Shown here: in pieces, positions 26,744 through 37,091 of the stretch
How the letters are laid out: each line of letters starts with the position of its first letter
How positions within the stretch are numbered: the first letter of the stretch is position 1
Origin: an uncultured Granulosicoccus sp.
GTDB taxonomy: Bacteria; Pseudomonadota; Gammaproteobacteria; Granulosicoccales; Granulosicoccaceae
Reading direction: 5' to 3'
Assembly: GCA_947499955.1 (NCBI GenBank)
Contig: CANMQI010000006.1
Location: forward strand, 124,001-188,000
DNA: 64,000 nt
Translations under genes and position numbers: made by a program
Notes under the pieces: model-generated
Told to the model about the DNA's origin: nothing
Databases searched by the model: none
What the model saw: only the letters and a program-made list of their open reading frames with translations

Positions 26744-27985
26744 TCAGGTCTCTACGACGTCCTCACCAGCGAGCTCGAACTCCTCATGCAACGCCCGCAC
26801 GCCCAGTTCGATGTACTTTTCATCGATAACCACACTGATCTTGATCTCCGAGGTGGTAATCAGACGCAGGTTGATTCCGGCATCGGCAAGGCTCTTGAAC
26901 ATGCGACTCGCGATACCGGCATGGGAGCGCATGCCGACACCCACAATCGACAGTTTGGCAATTCGGTCGTCACCAGAGATCGTCGCGGCACTCAGTACAT
27001 CATTGTTACTCTTGAGATAGTCGATGACTCGCTGGTATTCGTCCCGATGCACGGTAAAGGTGAAGTCGGTCATACCGTCAGCACCGACGTTCTGAATGAT
27101 CATGTCCACTTCGATATTCAGATCGGATATCGGGCCAAGAATCGCATAGGCGGTACCCGGGCAATCAGCCACCCCGGTCACCGTTATCTGCGCCTCATCC
27201 CGAGTGAACGCTATTCCGGACACTAGCGCCTGTTCCATGGTGTTTTCCTCGTCATCGTAAGTTATCAGGGTGCCGTCACCGGGCTTGAAGCTCGAAAGTA
27301 CGCGCAACGGTACATTGTATTTGCCGGCAAACTCCACGGCTCGGATCTGCAGAACCTTGGAACCGAGGCTGGCCATCTCCAGCATTTCCTCGAAGGTGAT
27401 CCTGTCCAGGCGCCGGGCGCGGCTCTCGACCCTCGGGTCGGTCGTATACACGCCATCAACATCGGTAAAGATCTGGCACTCATCACACTTGAGCGCTGCT
27501 GCCAGGGCTACCGCAGATGTGTCAGAACCGCCACGGCCCAATGTCGTGATGTCACCATCTTCATCCACCCCCTGAAAACCGGCCACAACCACCACACGCC
27601 CGGCCTTGATATCGCCCATGATGCGATCGGTATCGATGTCGAGAATACGCGCCTTGCTGTGGCTCTTGTCAGTCAGGATACGCACCTGCGCACCGGTGTA
27701 GGATCGGGCATCGACTCCCAGCTCTTTCAAGGCCATGCATAACAAGGCGATCGTTACCTGCTCGCCAGTGGCCAGCAACACATCCAGCTCACGCACGTCC
27801 ACCACCGCGGGCATCACTTCACGCGCCAATCCGACCAGACGATTGGTTTCACCCGACATTGCGGAGACAACAACGACTACGTCATCACCGGCCTCACGAG
27901 CCTGTTTGAGACTCTGAGCCACATGCTGGATACGCTCGACGCTACCGACGGATGTGCCGCCGTACTTCTTGACTAGAAAAGCCAT
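26744..27985 (-). CDS. lysC: Aspartate kinase
   Basis: Aspartate kinase starts the pathway to lysine, threonine, methionine and diaminopimelate. The 413-residue protein has KYGGTSVGS, the catalytic domain with GFQGVDEDGDITTLGRGGSDTSAVALAAAL, and two C-terminal ACT domains (ITVTGVADCPGTAYAIL; LSIVGVGMRSHAGIASRMF), where lysine and/or threonine inhibit. It is the monofunctional alpha/beta type. It follows alaS and precedes csrA, as in Pseudomonas. Confidence 0.97.
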   Translation of the reverse strand: MAFLVKKYGGTSVGSVERIQHVAQSLKQAREAGDDVVVVVSAMSGETNRLVGLAREVMPAVVDVRELDVLLATGEQVTIALLCMALKELGVDARSYTGAQVRILTDKSHSKARILDIDTDRIMGDIKAGRVVVVAGFQGVDEDGDITTLGRGGSDTSAVALAAALKCDECQIFTDVDGVYTTDPRVESRARRLDRITFEEMLEMASLGSKVLQIRAVEFAGKYNVPLRVLSSFKPGDGTLITYDDEENTMEQALVSGIAFTRDEAQITVTGVADCPGTAYAILGPISDLNIEVDMIIQNVGADGMTDFTFTVHRDEYQRVIDYLKSNNDVLSAATISGDDRIAKLSIVGVGMRSHAGIASRMFKSLADAGINLRLITTSEIKISVVIDEKYIELGVRALHEEFELAGEDVVET

Positions 27986-28136
27986 ATTGGGAAATGCACA
28001 CCTTTATCTGTGAACTGTTGAACCGTACCTGCCAGCATGCGCCTGACCCGACTGTGGATGGGTAGCCCCGTTTCAGCCGGGCTGATTGAAGCGCACTCTG
28101 ACTGGTCGATCTGAAAGATTACTGCACCCTGAGTAT

Positions 28137-30761
28137 TCAGGCCTTGAGTCGTGACTCGATCAGCACTCGCGCAGCGGCAAACGCCTCGTCGACCTTCTCC
28201 AGGGAATCTGCACCACCCTGAGCCATATCCGCCCTGCCGCCCCCGCGACCACCCATGACGGCAGCCACTTCCTTGAGTAGCTCGCCCGCCTTGAGACTGT
28301 CATGTCGGGATTCGGCGACCGTGGCGATCAATGACACCTTGCCGCCCTTCTCACTCGCCAGCACGATGATGCTGTCGCTGAGCTTCTGACGTAATTGATC
28401 CATCAAGGTTCTCAGCGCCTTGGCATCGGCATCGTCCACCACCTTCAACAGAACGCTCGAATTGCCGATGGTCTCGGCCTCGGTTGCCAGATCGCTTCCG
28501 GCACTGGCCGCCAGTCTTGCCTGAAGCTGTTCTACCTGTCGGGCCAGCTCGCGATTGCGGGACTGAAGCTGCTTGAGCTTGGGCAGGACATCACCCTTGG
28601 GGGACTTCAACACGTCCGCCACTTCCTCGAGCTGATGCTCCAGAGACTGCGAGTACTGCAAGGCAGCGGCACCACTGACAGCCGTGATACGACGGGTGCC
28701 AGTGGAGGTTCCACCTTCGCTCAACACCTTGACGCCACCCAGTTCACCGGTTGCCCGGACATGCGTTCCACCGCACAGCTCGATCGAGTGATCGCCCAGT
28801 TTGACGACTCGCACGACATCCCCGTACTTCTCACCAAACAAGGCCATGGCTCCCTCCGCAACGGCCTCCTCCATGGACATCTCGCGAGTCTCACAGGGAC
28901 TGTTGGCACGAATTTCCTGATCAATCCACTGTTCGATACTGACGCGCTGAGCCTCCGTGATGGGTGCATCGTGCGAAAAATCGAAGCGCAGTTGCTTTTC
29001 ATTCACCAGCGAGCCCTTTTGCTCGACATGTGTACCCAGAATCGAACGCAAGGCGCCATGCAGCAAATGAGTTGCCGAGTGATTCCGCCTGATGCCTTGA
29101 CGACGAGCCGCATCGATTCGGGCAGTGACAGTGTCACCAACGGCAACAGAGCCACCGGACAAGGTGCCGGCATGGGCAAATGCCTGTCGCTGCTTCTGCG
29201 TATTCATGACTTCAAACACAGCGGGCTCGTCGCCACCCGTGCTCAGAGTACCGACATCACCTACCTGACCACCGGATTCACCGTAAAACGGTGTTCTGTC
29301 GAGGATGATCCAGCCCGCCTGACCCGGCTCGATGCGCTCGACAGACTGACCATCGACGAATATCTCGGTGATGCGTGACTCGCTTTCATCGTCGGTGTAA
29401 CCGAGAAATTCGGTCGTCGTCGTCGTGTGAAAATCCAGCCCCTGATTGGCGAACTTGCTGGCCTCTCTGGCCCTGTCACGCTGGGCTTTCATGCAGGATT
29501 CAAAGCCTTCCATGTCGACATCCAGCTCCCGCTCACGAGCAATGTCGCCCGTCAGGTCAGCAGGGAATCCGTAGGTGTCATAGAGCTTGAAAATGACCTC
29601 TCCCGGTATGGTCCTGCCCGGCAGGTTGGCAATCTCTTCGTCCAGAATCACCAGACCATCTGACAAGGTCTTCGCGAAACGCTCCTCCTCACGCAGCAAC
29701 TGCTGCTCGACTTCTGACTGCATGGCAGCCAGTTCCGGATAGGCATGCCCCATCTCCTTGACCAGAGAGGCCACCAGTTTGTGGAAAAACGGTTCAGAGG
29801 CGCCCAACTTGTTGCCGTGTCGTGCAGCCCGGCGAATAATCCGCCGCAGCACATACCCTCGGCCCTCGTTACTGGGCAAGACTCCATCGACAATCAGAAA
29901 TGAACAGGATCTCAGATGATCCGTGATGACCCTGAGAGATGGGTTGGCAAGATCCTGACAATCCAACAGACGGGCGGCATCCTTGATCAGGTGCGCAAAC
30001 AGGTCTATTTCATAGTTGCTGTGTACATGCTGCAAGACAGCGGCGATACGCTCCAGGCCCATGCCCGTATCCACGCAGGGTTTGGGTAATGGCGTCAAGG
30101 TGCCATCAGCCGAACGATCGAACTGCATGAACACGAGATTCCAGATTTCGATGTAACGATCACCGTCTTCTTCCGGAGAGCCCGGCGGGCCACCCCAGAC
30201 GTCCTCACCGTGATCGTAGAAGATCTCGGAACACGGACCACACGGCCCAGTGTCCCCCATCATCCAGAAATTGTCCTTCGCACCAATGCGAATGACCCTC
30301 TCGGCCGGCACACCGATGTCGTTGACCCAGATACTCTCGGCTTCGTCATCTTCCTCGAAGACCGTCACCCAGAGCTTTTCCGGTGGTAACCCCAGAGTCC
30401 CGGTCAGGAAAGTCCAGGCGAACCGGATAGCCTCGTGCTTGAAGTAGTCTCCGAAGCTGAAATTACCCAGCATCTCGAAAAACGTGTGGTGGCGAGCGGT
30501 GTAGCCCACATTATCAAGGTCATTGTGTTTGCCACCAGCGCGCACGCAGCGCTGCGATGTCGTGGCGCGACTGTAGTCCCTGAGCTCGTCACCCGTGAAG
30601 ACGTCCTTGAACTGGACCATGCCTGCATTGGTGAACAGCAAGGTCTTGTCGTTGCCCGGCACCAGAGAGCCGGATGCCACGATTTCATGCCCTTGACTGG
30701 CAAAGAACTGGAGAAACTGCTCTCTGATCTGGGAGGTAGTGACGGGTAATGAAGCTGGCAT
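28137..30761 (-). CDS. alaS: Alanyl-tRNA synthetase
   Basis: The 874-residue class II synthetase charges tRNA-Ala. Domains in order: catalytic core ([38 protein letters not shown]), tRNA-recognition helices, editing domain with [11 protein letters not shown] and CGGTHV zinc residues, and C-terminal oligomerisation domain with [12 protein letters not shown]. Start [20 protein letters not shown] at 30761 fits the family; the longer frame to 30815 adds 18 unlikely residues. The gene follows recX and precedes lysC. Confidence 0.97.
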   Translation of the reverse strand: MPASLPVTTSQIREQFLQFFASQGHEIVASGSLVPGNDKTLLFTNAGMVQFKDVFTGDELRDYSRATTSQRCVRAGGKHNDLDNVGYTARHHTFFEMLGNFSFGDYFKHEAIRFAWTFLTGTLGLPPEKLWVTVFEEDDEAESIWVNDIGVPAERVIRIGAKDNFWMMGDTGPCGPCSEIFYDHGEDVWGGPPGSPEEDGDRYIEIWNLVFMQFDRSADGTLTPLPKPCVDTGMGLERIAAVLQHVHSNYEIDLFAHLIKDAARLLDCQDLANPSLRVITDHLRSCSFLIVDGVLPSNEGRGYVLRRIIRRAARHGNKLGASEPFFHKLVASLVKEMGHAYPELAAMQSEVEQQLLREEERFAKTLSDGLVILDEEIANLPGRTIPGEVIFKLYDTYGFPADLTGDIARERELDVDMEGFESCMKAQRDRAREASKFANQGLDFHTTTTTEFLGYTDDESESRITEIFVDGQSVERIEPGQAGWIILDRTPFYGESGGQVGDVGTLSTGGDEPAVFEVMNTQKQRQAFAHAGTLSGGSVAVGDTVTARIDAARRQGIRRNHSATHLLHGALRSILGTHVEQKGSLVNEKQLRFDFSHDAPITEAQRVSIEQWIDQEIRANSPCETREMSMEEAVAEGAMALFGEKYGDVVRVVKLGDHSIELCGGTHVRATGELGGVKVLSEGGTSTGTRRITAVSGAAALQYSQSLEHQLEEVADVLKSPKGDVLPKLKQLQSRNRELARQVEQLQARLAASAGSDLATEAETIGNSSVLLKVVDDADAKALRTLMDQLRQKLSDSIIVLASEKGGKVSLIATVAESRHDSLKAGELLKEVAAVMGGRGGGRADMAQGGADSLEKVDEAFAAARVLIESRLKA

Positions 30762-30859
30762 GGCGGGCCGCGGACAATCAAAAGGACCGATAGTGTAGCC
30801 GGAGCGCGGCCTCACGTGTATAGCCCAGTCTCATCGGTTGTTCAAAACCGGGAAGATGG

Positions 30860-31372
30860 TCAGCCTGAGGACGAATTCGCCAGTTCCTTGCGTAATCTTT
30901 TCAGTCCACGCAGCGTATCGCTGGATGAAAAGCCTCGCCTTTGCAAAGAGCGTGCGATGCGGGAGGTGGTCTGTTGGCTGGTATCCATGATGTCTTGCGG
31001 TGAGAAGCGCTTGGCAATAGCCAGCTCCGCCTGCTCACTCCAATCGACTTGCAACACCTTGAGAGCACGCTGTACAAGATGGGAATCGATTCCTCGCTCC
31101 GCCAGCTTTGACCGGATGGACAAAGGCCCATAACCATGATTCATGCGTTGCTCGGCATAAAGCTCGGCATAGCGTTCGTCATTCAGGTAATTCGCGCTGA
31201 CAAGATCCGCCAACGCTTCCCCTATAGCGGCTTCATCATGCTCGCGCAGACGCAGCTTCCGAGTGAGCTCGACTGTCGAGTGATCCCGTCTGGCCAACAG
31301 GCGAATGGCAGCGACATACGCCTGATGGGCTGCCTTCTGAGCAAGTTTCTCAGGCGTTTCCGATTGACTCAT
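30860..31372 (-). CDS. recX: RecA regulator RecX
   Basis: RecX binds RecA filaments and limits their extension and activity. The 170-residue protein is made of helical repeats with family motifs LLARRDHSTVELTRKLRLR, YLNDERYAELYAEQRMNHGYGPLSIRSKLAERGI and RSLQRRGFSSDTL-like RRGFSSDTLRGL. It starts 50 bases after recA with a perfect hairpin just ahead of its ATG, an arrangement that keeps RecX well below RecA in E. coli. Confidence 0.93.
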   Translation of the reverse strand: MSQSETPEKLAQKAAHQAYVAAIRLLARRDHSTVELTRKLRLREHDEAAIGEALADLVSANYLNDERYAELYAEQRMNHGYGPLSIRSKLAERGIDSHLVQRALKVLQVDWSEQAELAIAKRFSPQDIMDTSQQTTSRIARSLQRRGFSSSDTLRGLKRLRKELANSSSG

Positions 31373-31374
31373 CG

Positions 31375-31400
31375 AGGGTAGTCGAACACTCGACTACCCT
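31375..31400 (-). terminator. recA-recX intergenic hairpin (attenuator)
   Basis: AGGGTAGTCG (31375-31384) and CGACTACCCT (31391-31400) are perfect complements around a 6-base loop. No T-tract follows, so read-through is likely. The stem ends 2 bases before the recX ATG and leaves no free Shine-Dalgarno site, so it may limit translation as well as transcription of recX. Confidence 0.65.
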
Positions 31401-31422
31401 ATGGAGATGCGTGCCGGGAAAA

Positions 31423-32472
31423 TCATGCCCCGGCTTCTACCTCTTCCTCACTTTCGTTCTTGTCACGTCTGATGCTCTCCGGCTTGGGCAGCAGCATTTC
31501 GCGCAGTTTCACATCGATTTCGTCGGCAATTTCAGGATGCTCGATAAAGTGCTTTCGAACATTTTCCTTGCCTTGGCCGATACGGTCGCCGTTGTAGCTG
31601 TACCAGGCACCTGCCTTGTCGACCAGGCCATTCTGCACACCCAGATCGATCAATTCACCTTCTCTGGATACGCCTTCTCCATAGAGAATCTCGAACTCGG
31701 TCTGACGAAATGGCGGTGCCATCTTGTTCTTTACAACCTTCACCCGTGTTTCATTACCCACGATCTCATCACCGCGCTTGATCGCACCGATACGGCGGAT
31801 ATCCAGGCGAACCGAGCAGTAGAACTTCAGTGCATTACCACCGGTGGTGGTTTCCGGGCTGCCGAACATGACGCCGATCTTCATGCGAATCTGGTTGATG
31901 AAGATGACCAGCGTGTTGGTGCGTTTGATGTTACCGGTCAGCTTGCGCAGTGCCTGGGACATGAGTCGCGCCTGCAGGCCGACGTGCGAATCACCCATAT
32001 CGCCTTCGATCTCGGCCTTCGGCGTCAGAGCCGCAACAGAGTCGACAACAATGATATCGACAGCGCTGGAACGCACCAGCATATCGACAATTTCCAATGC
32101 CTGATCACCGGTATCCGGTTGTGAGATCAACAATTCGTCGACATCGACACCCAGTTTGCGGGCATACACGGGATCCAGCGCGTGTTCGGCATCCACAAAT
32201 GCAGCCGTACCGCCAGCCTTCTGGCATTCAGCGATGACCTGCAGAGTCATGGTGGTCTTGCCCGACGATTCAGGGCCGTAGATTTCGCAGATTCGACCGC
32301 GTGGCAGGCCGCCGATACCCAGAGCAAGATCCAACCCCAGCGACCCGGTGGAGATGACATCGATATCCCGAGAGACAGAGTCGTCTCCCATGCGCATGAT
32401 AGTGCCCTTGCCAAATTGCTTTTCAATCTGGCCAAGCGCCGCAGACAGCGCTTTTTTCTTGTTGTCGTCCAC
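31423..32472 (-). CDS. recA: Recombinase RecA
   Basis: RecA forms ATP-dependent filaments on single-stranded DNA for recombination and SOS induction. The 349-residue protein has the Walker [11 protein letters not shown], Walker [11 protein letters not shown], loop L2 region around [17 protein letters not shown] and the acidic C-terminal tail ([10 protein letters not shown]). The start codon is GTG at 32472 (MDDNKKKAL) with GGAGAA 9 bases ahead. A candidate LexA box lies about 113 bases upstream. Confidence 0.99.
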   Translation of the reverse strand: MDDNKKKALSAALGQIEKQFGKGTIMRMGDDSVSRDIDVISTGSLGLDLALGIGGLPRGRICEIYGPESSGKTTMTLQVIAECQKAGGTAAFVDAEHALDPVYARKLGVDVDELLISQPDTGDQALEIVDMLVRSSAVDIIVVDSVAALTPKAEIEGDMGDSHVGLQARLMSQALRKLTGNIKRTNTLVIFINQIRMKIGVMFGSPETTTGGNALKFYCSVRLDIRRIGAIKRGDEIVGNETRVKVVKNKMAPPFRQTEFEILYGEGVSREGELIDLGVQNGLVDKAGAWYSYNGDRIGQGKENVRKHFIEHPEIADEIDVKLREMLLPKPESIRRDKNESEEEVEAGA

Positions 32473-32584
32473 TGGTTTGTTCTCCGTTCAATACGATTGC
32501 GGAACTGCCACTCCCTGGCACCTGTCCGATGAACGGATTATTTCACAACTAACCGGTCTATTGGGTGTTCAGACCGTTAAAAGA

Positions 32585-32600
32585 CTGTAAATATTTTCAG
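32585..32600 (-). promoter_or_regulatory. Candidate LexA (SOS) box upstream of recA
   Basis: On the recA strand the sequence is CTGAAAATATTTACAG, which fits the gammaproteobacterial LexA pattern CTGT-N8-ACAG with one change (CTGA) and the usual AT-rich centre. It overlaps the last codons of the small gene upstream and lies about 113 bases from the recA start. No better match is seen in the 124-base gap. Confidence 0.45.
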
Positions 32601-32926
32601 TTATTGTGCTGGCTGCTACACTCTTCGTAGCTGCCGGGTTTCAGTTCTTCCTGCTCCTGACACAAGGTGTTCAGCTCCTCTTCCACCAGCGCCTTGCGCG
32701 CTTCCTGCTCCGCCAGTGCTTCGCGCACCTGCTCGGCCTTTTCGGCGGTCTCGTCGCGGTTGGCACGCACGTCCTCAAGCAGCTCTTTCTGCTCCGAGAT
32801 GTATTGTTCCAGCTCTTCCACCGACAGTTGCTTCTGTTGCGCCATTGCCACACCGGATAGACACAGCGACAGGGCCAGCAACAGAGTCGGCACAACTGCG
32901 CCGGATCGGCCTTCCATAATTTTCAT
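32597..32926 (-). CDS. Small exported coiled-coil protein
   Basis: From the ATG at 32926 this is a 109-residue protein with a signal peptide (about 1-30, cleavage after AMA). A Glu/Gln-rich heptad region follows (QLSVEELEQYISEQKELLEDVRANRDETAEKAEQ-type pattern, residues about 33-90), then a short tail with two cysteines (LCQEQEE, YEECSS). It should be a periplasmic coiled coil; I know of no function. It lies 10 bases downstream of pncC and ends at the recA promoter, an insertion in the pncC-recA junction. The reading frame extends further upstream, but those residues lie inside pncC and lack a signal peptide. Confidence 0.65.
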   Translation of the reverse strand: MKIMEGRSGAVVPTLLLALSLCLSGVAMAQQKQLSVEELEQYISEQKELLEDVRANRDETAEKAEQVREALAEQEARKALVEEELNTLCQEQEELKPGSYEECSSQHNN

Positions 32927-32936
32927 GCTATTCAGT

Positions 32937-33479
32937 TCACTCCCGGTTCCGGATTCGCGCGATGGTACCACGCAAGGCATGCAGCACCGCCTGCTCGCGC
33001 ACGGCCAGACGGTCCCCCTGCAGATGCAACAACTCTGCCGATAATTGCCCATCGAGCGCCCAACCCAACCACACGGTACCTACGGGTTTGCCGGGCACCG
33101 CCCCATCGGGACCGGCAATACCGCTGGCCGCTACGGCCACAGTGGCACCACTGCGCTCCTGCGCGCCTGCTGCCATTGCCAACACACAGGCTTCACTGAC
33201 AGCACCGTGTTGTTCGAAGACCATCGATGGCACACCCAGCAAGTCCTGCTTGGCCCGATTCGAGTACGTGACAACCGATTGTTCGAACCACGCGGAACTG
33301 CCTGCCATGTCTGTCAGGGCCCCGGCAATCAGACCACCGGTGCAGGATTCGGCGGTTGTCATCGTTGCGTTATCTGCCAGCAACAGACTCGCCAGATCGG
33401 CAACCAGGCGAAGCCTCTCTTGCTGCCCCTCGGAAACGGCGCCACAGCCGGCTTTTTGTGGAATTTCTTTCATCGTCAC
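32937..33479 (-). CDS. pncC: Nicotinamide-nucleotide amidase PncC (CinA C-terminal domain type)
   Basis: PncC deamidates nicotinamide mononucleotide to nicotinate mononucleotide for NAD recycling. The 180-residue protein is the stand-alone CinA C-terminal domain, with [43 protein letters not shown] and [25 protein letters not shown]. It is divergent from mutS with a 48-base gap and upstream of recA, as in many gammaproteobacteria. Confidence 0.95.
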   Translation of the reverse strand: MTMKEIPQKAGCGAVSEGQQERLRLVADLASLLLADNATMTTAESCTGGLIAGALTDMAGSSAWFEQSVVTYSNRAKQDLLGVPSMVFEQHGAVSEACVLAMAAGAQERSGATVAVAASGIAGPDGAVPGKPVGTVWLGWALDGQLSAELLHLQGDRLAVREQAVLHALRGTIARIRNRE

Positions 33480-33527
33480 GATCCAGTCTCTCTGTCAGCA
33501 GCTCAATCACTGAGTACACTATGCATC

Positions 33528-36158
33528 ATGACGCAGAGCACAACACATACCCCCATGATGCAGCAGTATCTGGGCATCAAGGCGAAACACCCCGACTCTC
33601 TCCTGTTCTATCGAATGGGTGATTTCTATGAACTCTTCTATGACGATGCAAGACGAGCCGCCGAATTACTGGATATCACCCTGACAGCCAGGGGCAAGAG
33701 CGGCGGCGACCCCATCCCCATGGCCGGCATTCCCTACCATGCCGCTGACAACTATCTGGGCAGACTGGTACGACTGGGTCTGTCCGTCGCCATCTGCGAG
33801 CAGACCGGGGCAGTTACCAACAAGGGCCCGGTGACCCGTGAAGTGGTTCGTGTAGTGACTCCGGGTACGTTGACCGAGGAATCACTTCTGGCGGCCCGCT
33901 CGGTTGCCATGCTGGTATGCGTCTACGAGGGTTCGGCTACCGAGGGTTACGGCATAGCGGCGCTGGATGTTGCAGCCGGCGACCTTGCAGTGATGCAGGT
34001 TCCCGATCTGACGGGCCTGCAGGCCGAAATCTCGCGACTGGACCCGGCCGAACTTCTGTTGTCCGAGGACAGTCGCCTGCAGAGCGAATTTGCCTCGCTG
34101 ACACGCCGTAGCCGCGCGCCCTGGCTGTTCGATCTCAGCGCATCACGAAAACTGCTGACCGGCCATTTCAAGGTGCGCAATCTGGAAGCGTTCGGCTGTG
34201 AAGAGCTGGAACTTGCCATCCGCGCAGCCGCAGTGGCATTGGGCTATGCACGCGAAACGCAGCTCAACAGCCTCGAGCAGGTCAGCAATCTACGGGTTGA
34301 AAACGCCTCCGATACGGTCATCCTCGATCCCGGTACCCGGCGTCATCTGGAACTGGTGGAAAATTCGCGCCAGGAAGAATCCAATACGCTGTTCAGCGTC
34401 ATTGACCGCACGGCCAACCCGATGGGCACACGCAGGCTTCGCGCCTGGCTGCAACAGCCTGTCAGGGATCGGGCACGTATTGCTCACCGCCAGGATCGTG
34501 TCGATGCCCTGATGCAGGATGATGCCTGCACGGACGTTGCAGCAACGCTGTCGAGCATGCATGACCTGGAGCGCATTCTCACACGTGTGCTACTGGGCAG
34601 TGCACAGCCCAGAGAGCTGGAACGGCTGCGCCTGAGCCTCGAGTGTCTGCCAGAACTCACAGCCCTGCTCGACAAGGCCAACAGTCGTGATGACAAGGCC
34701 TGCCTGGCCTCGACCCTGGAGACCCTGCAACAACCGGTCACCGCGGATGCATTCCTCAAACGCGCCGTTTGCGAAAACCCGCCGGTTGTCCTTCGTGATG
34801 GCGGTGTCATCGCCGACGGCTTCGACGAGCAACTGGACGAACTGCGTTCGCTCAGTGGCGACGCCAGCGATTACCTGGCGCAGATGGAACAACGCGAGAA
34901 GGAAGCAACCGGTATCAGCTCGCTCAAGGTCGGCTATAACCGCGTGCATGGCTTCTACATAGAAACCAACCGGCAGAGCGAACCACCCGCCCACTACATC
35001 CGCCGCCAGACATTGAAGAGTACGGAGCGATACATCACGCCCGAGCTCAAGGAACACGAAGACAAGGTGCTGGGTGCCCGGGAAAAGGCGCTGGCGCGAG
35101 AGCGTGAGCTGTATTCAGGCGTTCTGGACACATTGAAGCTGGAACTTGGCACCTTGCGCAGCATTGCACAGGCAATCGCCGAGCTTGACGTGCTGAACAG
35201 CTTTGCACGAATCGCTGTCGATAATGACTGGTGTCGTCCGGAGTTGACCGAGGAGACCGGTATCCGTATCGATGAGGGCAGGCACCCCGTCATCGAAGCG
35301 CTGATTGATGATCCGTTTGTCGCCAACCCGACCCACCTCGACGAGCGCTGCCGCATGTTGCTCATTACCGGACCCAACATGGGCGGTAAATCGACCTTCA
35401 TGCGACAGACCGCACTGATAGCCCTGCTGGCCCATACCGGCAGCTACGTGCCAGCGGCAAAGGCTGTCATTGGCCCCATCGACCGGATCTTCACCCGTAT
35501 CGGTGCCTCTGACGACCTGGCCCGCGGACAGTCGACTTTCATGGTCGAAATGACCGAAGCGGCGCATATCCTGCGTAATGCCTCCGCCAACAGCCTGGTT
35601 CTGATGGATGAGGTGGGTCGCGGCACCAGCACGTATGACGGCCTGTCACTGGCCTGGGCCTGCGCCGAGCATCTGGCCGAGAACAATCGGGCGCTATGCC
35701 TGTTTGCCACCCACTATTTCGAACTGACGGCCATGGCCGAGCTGCATCCCCACATCGAGAATGTCCACCTGGATGCCGTGGAACATGAAGGCAGGATCAT
35801 CTTCATGCACAGTATCAAGCAGGGCGCAACCGACCGCAGTTATGGCCTGCAGGTGGCAGAACTGGCCGGTTTGCCCGAAACGGCCCTCGACTATGCTCGT
35901 CATCGCCTTGCCTCTCTGGAGCAACGTACCGAGACGGCTGACGAGAACACGCCGCCATCGCAGCCTGTCGATGTCAAACCGAACACGAAAACCGAAGTAA
36001 CCTCTCGAAAAAGCCCGTCGAGTCCACAGCTGGACATGTTCGGACCCGGTCAAGCGGTACAGGAATACCTCTCGGGACTGGATATTGACGCCATTTCACC
36101 ACGTCAGGCTATCGAACACCTGTACGCGATGAGTGAGCTGGGCAACTGGAAATCCTGA
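33528..36158 (+). CDS. mutS: DNA mismatch repair protein MutS
   Basis: MutS recognises mismatches and starts methyl-directed or nick-directed repair with MutL. The 876-residue product has the mismatch-binding N-terminus with [19 protein letters not shown] (Phe-x-Glu motif), connector and lever domains, Walker [31 protein letters not shown] and FATHYFEL. Start [16 protein letters not shown] at 33528 is used; the frame continues upstream across pncC with no family similarity. mutL is also in the window at about 51-53 kb. Confidence 0.97.
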   Translation: MTQSTTHTPMMQQYLGIKAKHPDSLLFYRMGDFYELFYDDARRAAELLDITLTARGKSGGDPIPMAGIPYHAADNYLGRLVRLGLSVAICEQTGAVTNKGPVTREVVRVVTPGTLTEESLLAARSVAMLVCVYEGSATEGYGIAALDVAAGDLAVMQVPDLTGLQAEISRLDPAELLLSEDSRLQSEFASLTRRSRAPWLFDLSASRKLLTGHFKVRNLEAFGCEELELAIRAAAVALGYARETQLNSLEQVSNLRVENASDTVILDPGTRRHLELVENSRQEESNTLFSVIDRTANPMGTRRLRAWLQQPVRDRARIAHRQDRVDALMQDDACTDVAATLSSMHDLERILTRVLLGSAQPRELERLRLSLECLPELTALLDKANSRDDKACLASTLETLQQPVTADAFLKRAVCENPPVVLRDGGVIADGFDEQLDELRSLSGDASDYLAQMEQREKEATGISSLKVGYNRVHGFYIETNRQSEPPAHYIRRQTLKSTERYITPELKEHEDKVLGAREKALARERELYSGVLDTLKLELGTLRSIAQAIAELDVLNSFARIAVDNDWCRPELTEETGIRIDEGRHPVIEALIDDPFVANPTHLDERCRMLLITGPNMGGKSTFMRQTALIALLAHTGSYVPAAKAVIGPIDRIFTRIGASDDLARGQSTFMVEMTEAAHILRNASANSLVLMDEVGRGTSTYDGLSLAWACAEHLAENNRALCLFATHYFELTAMAELHPHIENVHLDAVEHEGRIIFMHSIKQGATDRSYGLQVAELAGLPETALDYARHRLASLEQRTETADENTPPSQPVDVKPNTKTEVTSRKSPSSPQLDMFGPGQAVQEYLSGLDIDAISPRQAIEHLYAMSELGNWKS

Positions 36159-36213
36159 CAGTAATTAGCGCCAATCCATGGCACCTATCAACTTGGCATG
36201 CTACTTTACGGCA

Positions 36214-37074
36214 ATGACAAAATTCACTCGGGCAGGCCTCATCGTCAAGTTCAACGATGAAAGTGTCGCCAATACTCTTGCTGATGTCGTGGAATGCCTC
36301 GAGGCGCTCCACGTGGAAGTGGTGCTGGATAACAGCACGCGTGGACTGATGGACGGGCGCAAGACCGTCGATACCAGCGAAATCGCCCAGAGCTGCGATC
36401 TGGCGGTGGTCATCGGTGGCGATGGCACCTTGCTCAGTGCAGCCCGATCGCTGGTCGATCACCATATACCCATTGTGGGAATCAACCGTGGCCGCCTGGG
36501 CTTTCTGGTCGATGTGTCCCCTGACGGCGGACTGGATGAGCTGACCCAGATCATCAAGGGTCAGAATATCCAGGAGAACCGTGCCATGCTGCAGACACGC
36601 ATCCTGCGTGATGGCGAGTGCGTAGCCAGCTCCTATGCCTTCAATGACACCATTATCCGCGTCAAGGATGTGCTGCAGATCATGGACTTCGACGTCATCA
36701 TCGATGATGTTCTCGTGACGCACCAGAGGGCAGATGGATTGATCATCGCTACCCCATCCGGCAGTACGGCCTATTCCCTGTCCAACGGCGGCCCGATTGT
36801 CGGCCCCACCATCGATGCTCTGGTCGTACAACCCATCTGTCCACATACGTTGACCAGCCGCTCGCTGATGGTCGATGCAGATTCCACTATCCGGGTGCAC
36901 CTGTGGGACGATGATGTCGCCAGTGCGCAGGTCATCTGCGACGGGCAGGTTTACATGGACGCCATGCTCGGCGACATGATTGAAGTCAAACGCAACGCCA
37001 ATCGCGTCATGCTGCTGCATCCTGAAAATTATGACTATCACCGCATACTGCGTGAGAAGTTGAACTGGGGCTGA
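36214..37074 (+). CDS. nadK: NAD kinase
   Basis: NadK phosphorylates NAD to NADP. The 286-residue protein (from MTKFTRAGLIVK) has the GGDGT motif in LAVVIGGDGTLLSAAR, GINRGRLGFLVD, the NAD-binding THQRADGLIIATPSGSTAYSLSNGGPIV and C-terminal HPENYDYHRILREKLNWG. An in-frame ATG at 36178 is possible but adds 12 atypical residues. It lies between mutS and recN on the same strand. Confidence 0.96.
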   Translation: MTKFTRAGLIVKFNDESVANTLADVVECLEALHVEVVLDNSTRGLMDGRKTVDTSEIAQSCDLAVVIGGDGTLLSAARSLVDHHIPIVGINRGRLGFLVDVSPDGGLDELTQIIKGQNIQENRAMLQTRILRDGECVASSYAFNDTIIRVKDVLQIMDFDVIIDDVLVTHQRADGLIIATPSGSTAYSLSNGGPIVGPTIDALVVQPICPHTLTSRSLMVDADSTIRVHLWDDDVASAQVICDGQVYMDAMLGDMIEVKRNANRVMLLHPENYDYHRILREKLNWG

Positions 37075-37091
37075 CCTTCGGAACCTGATCA

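Noticed and set aside
27986-28136. Lysine riboswitch ahead of lysC
   Set aside because: The gap to alaS is only 151 bases and lacks the conserved five-helix core and any terminator with a T-tract.
33045-33527. Upstream extension of mutS by about 160 residues
   Set aside because: It lies antisense to pncC and has no MutS similarity; the family begins at the Met at 33528.
36109-37041. A 310-codon minus-strand open frame opposite nadK, and a 327-codon plus-strand frame inside alaS (28395-29378)
   Set aside because: Both lie fully opposite well-conserved enzymes and carry no recognisable motif.
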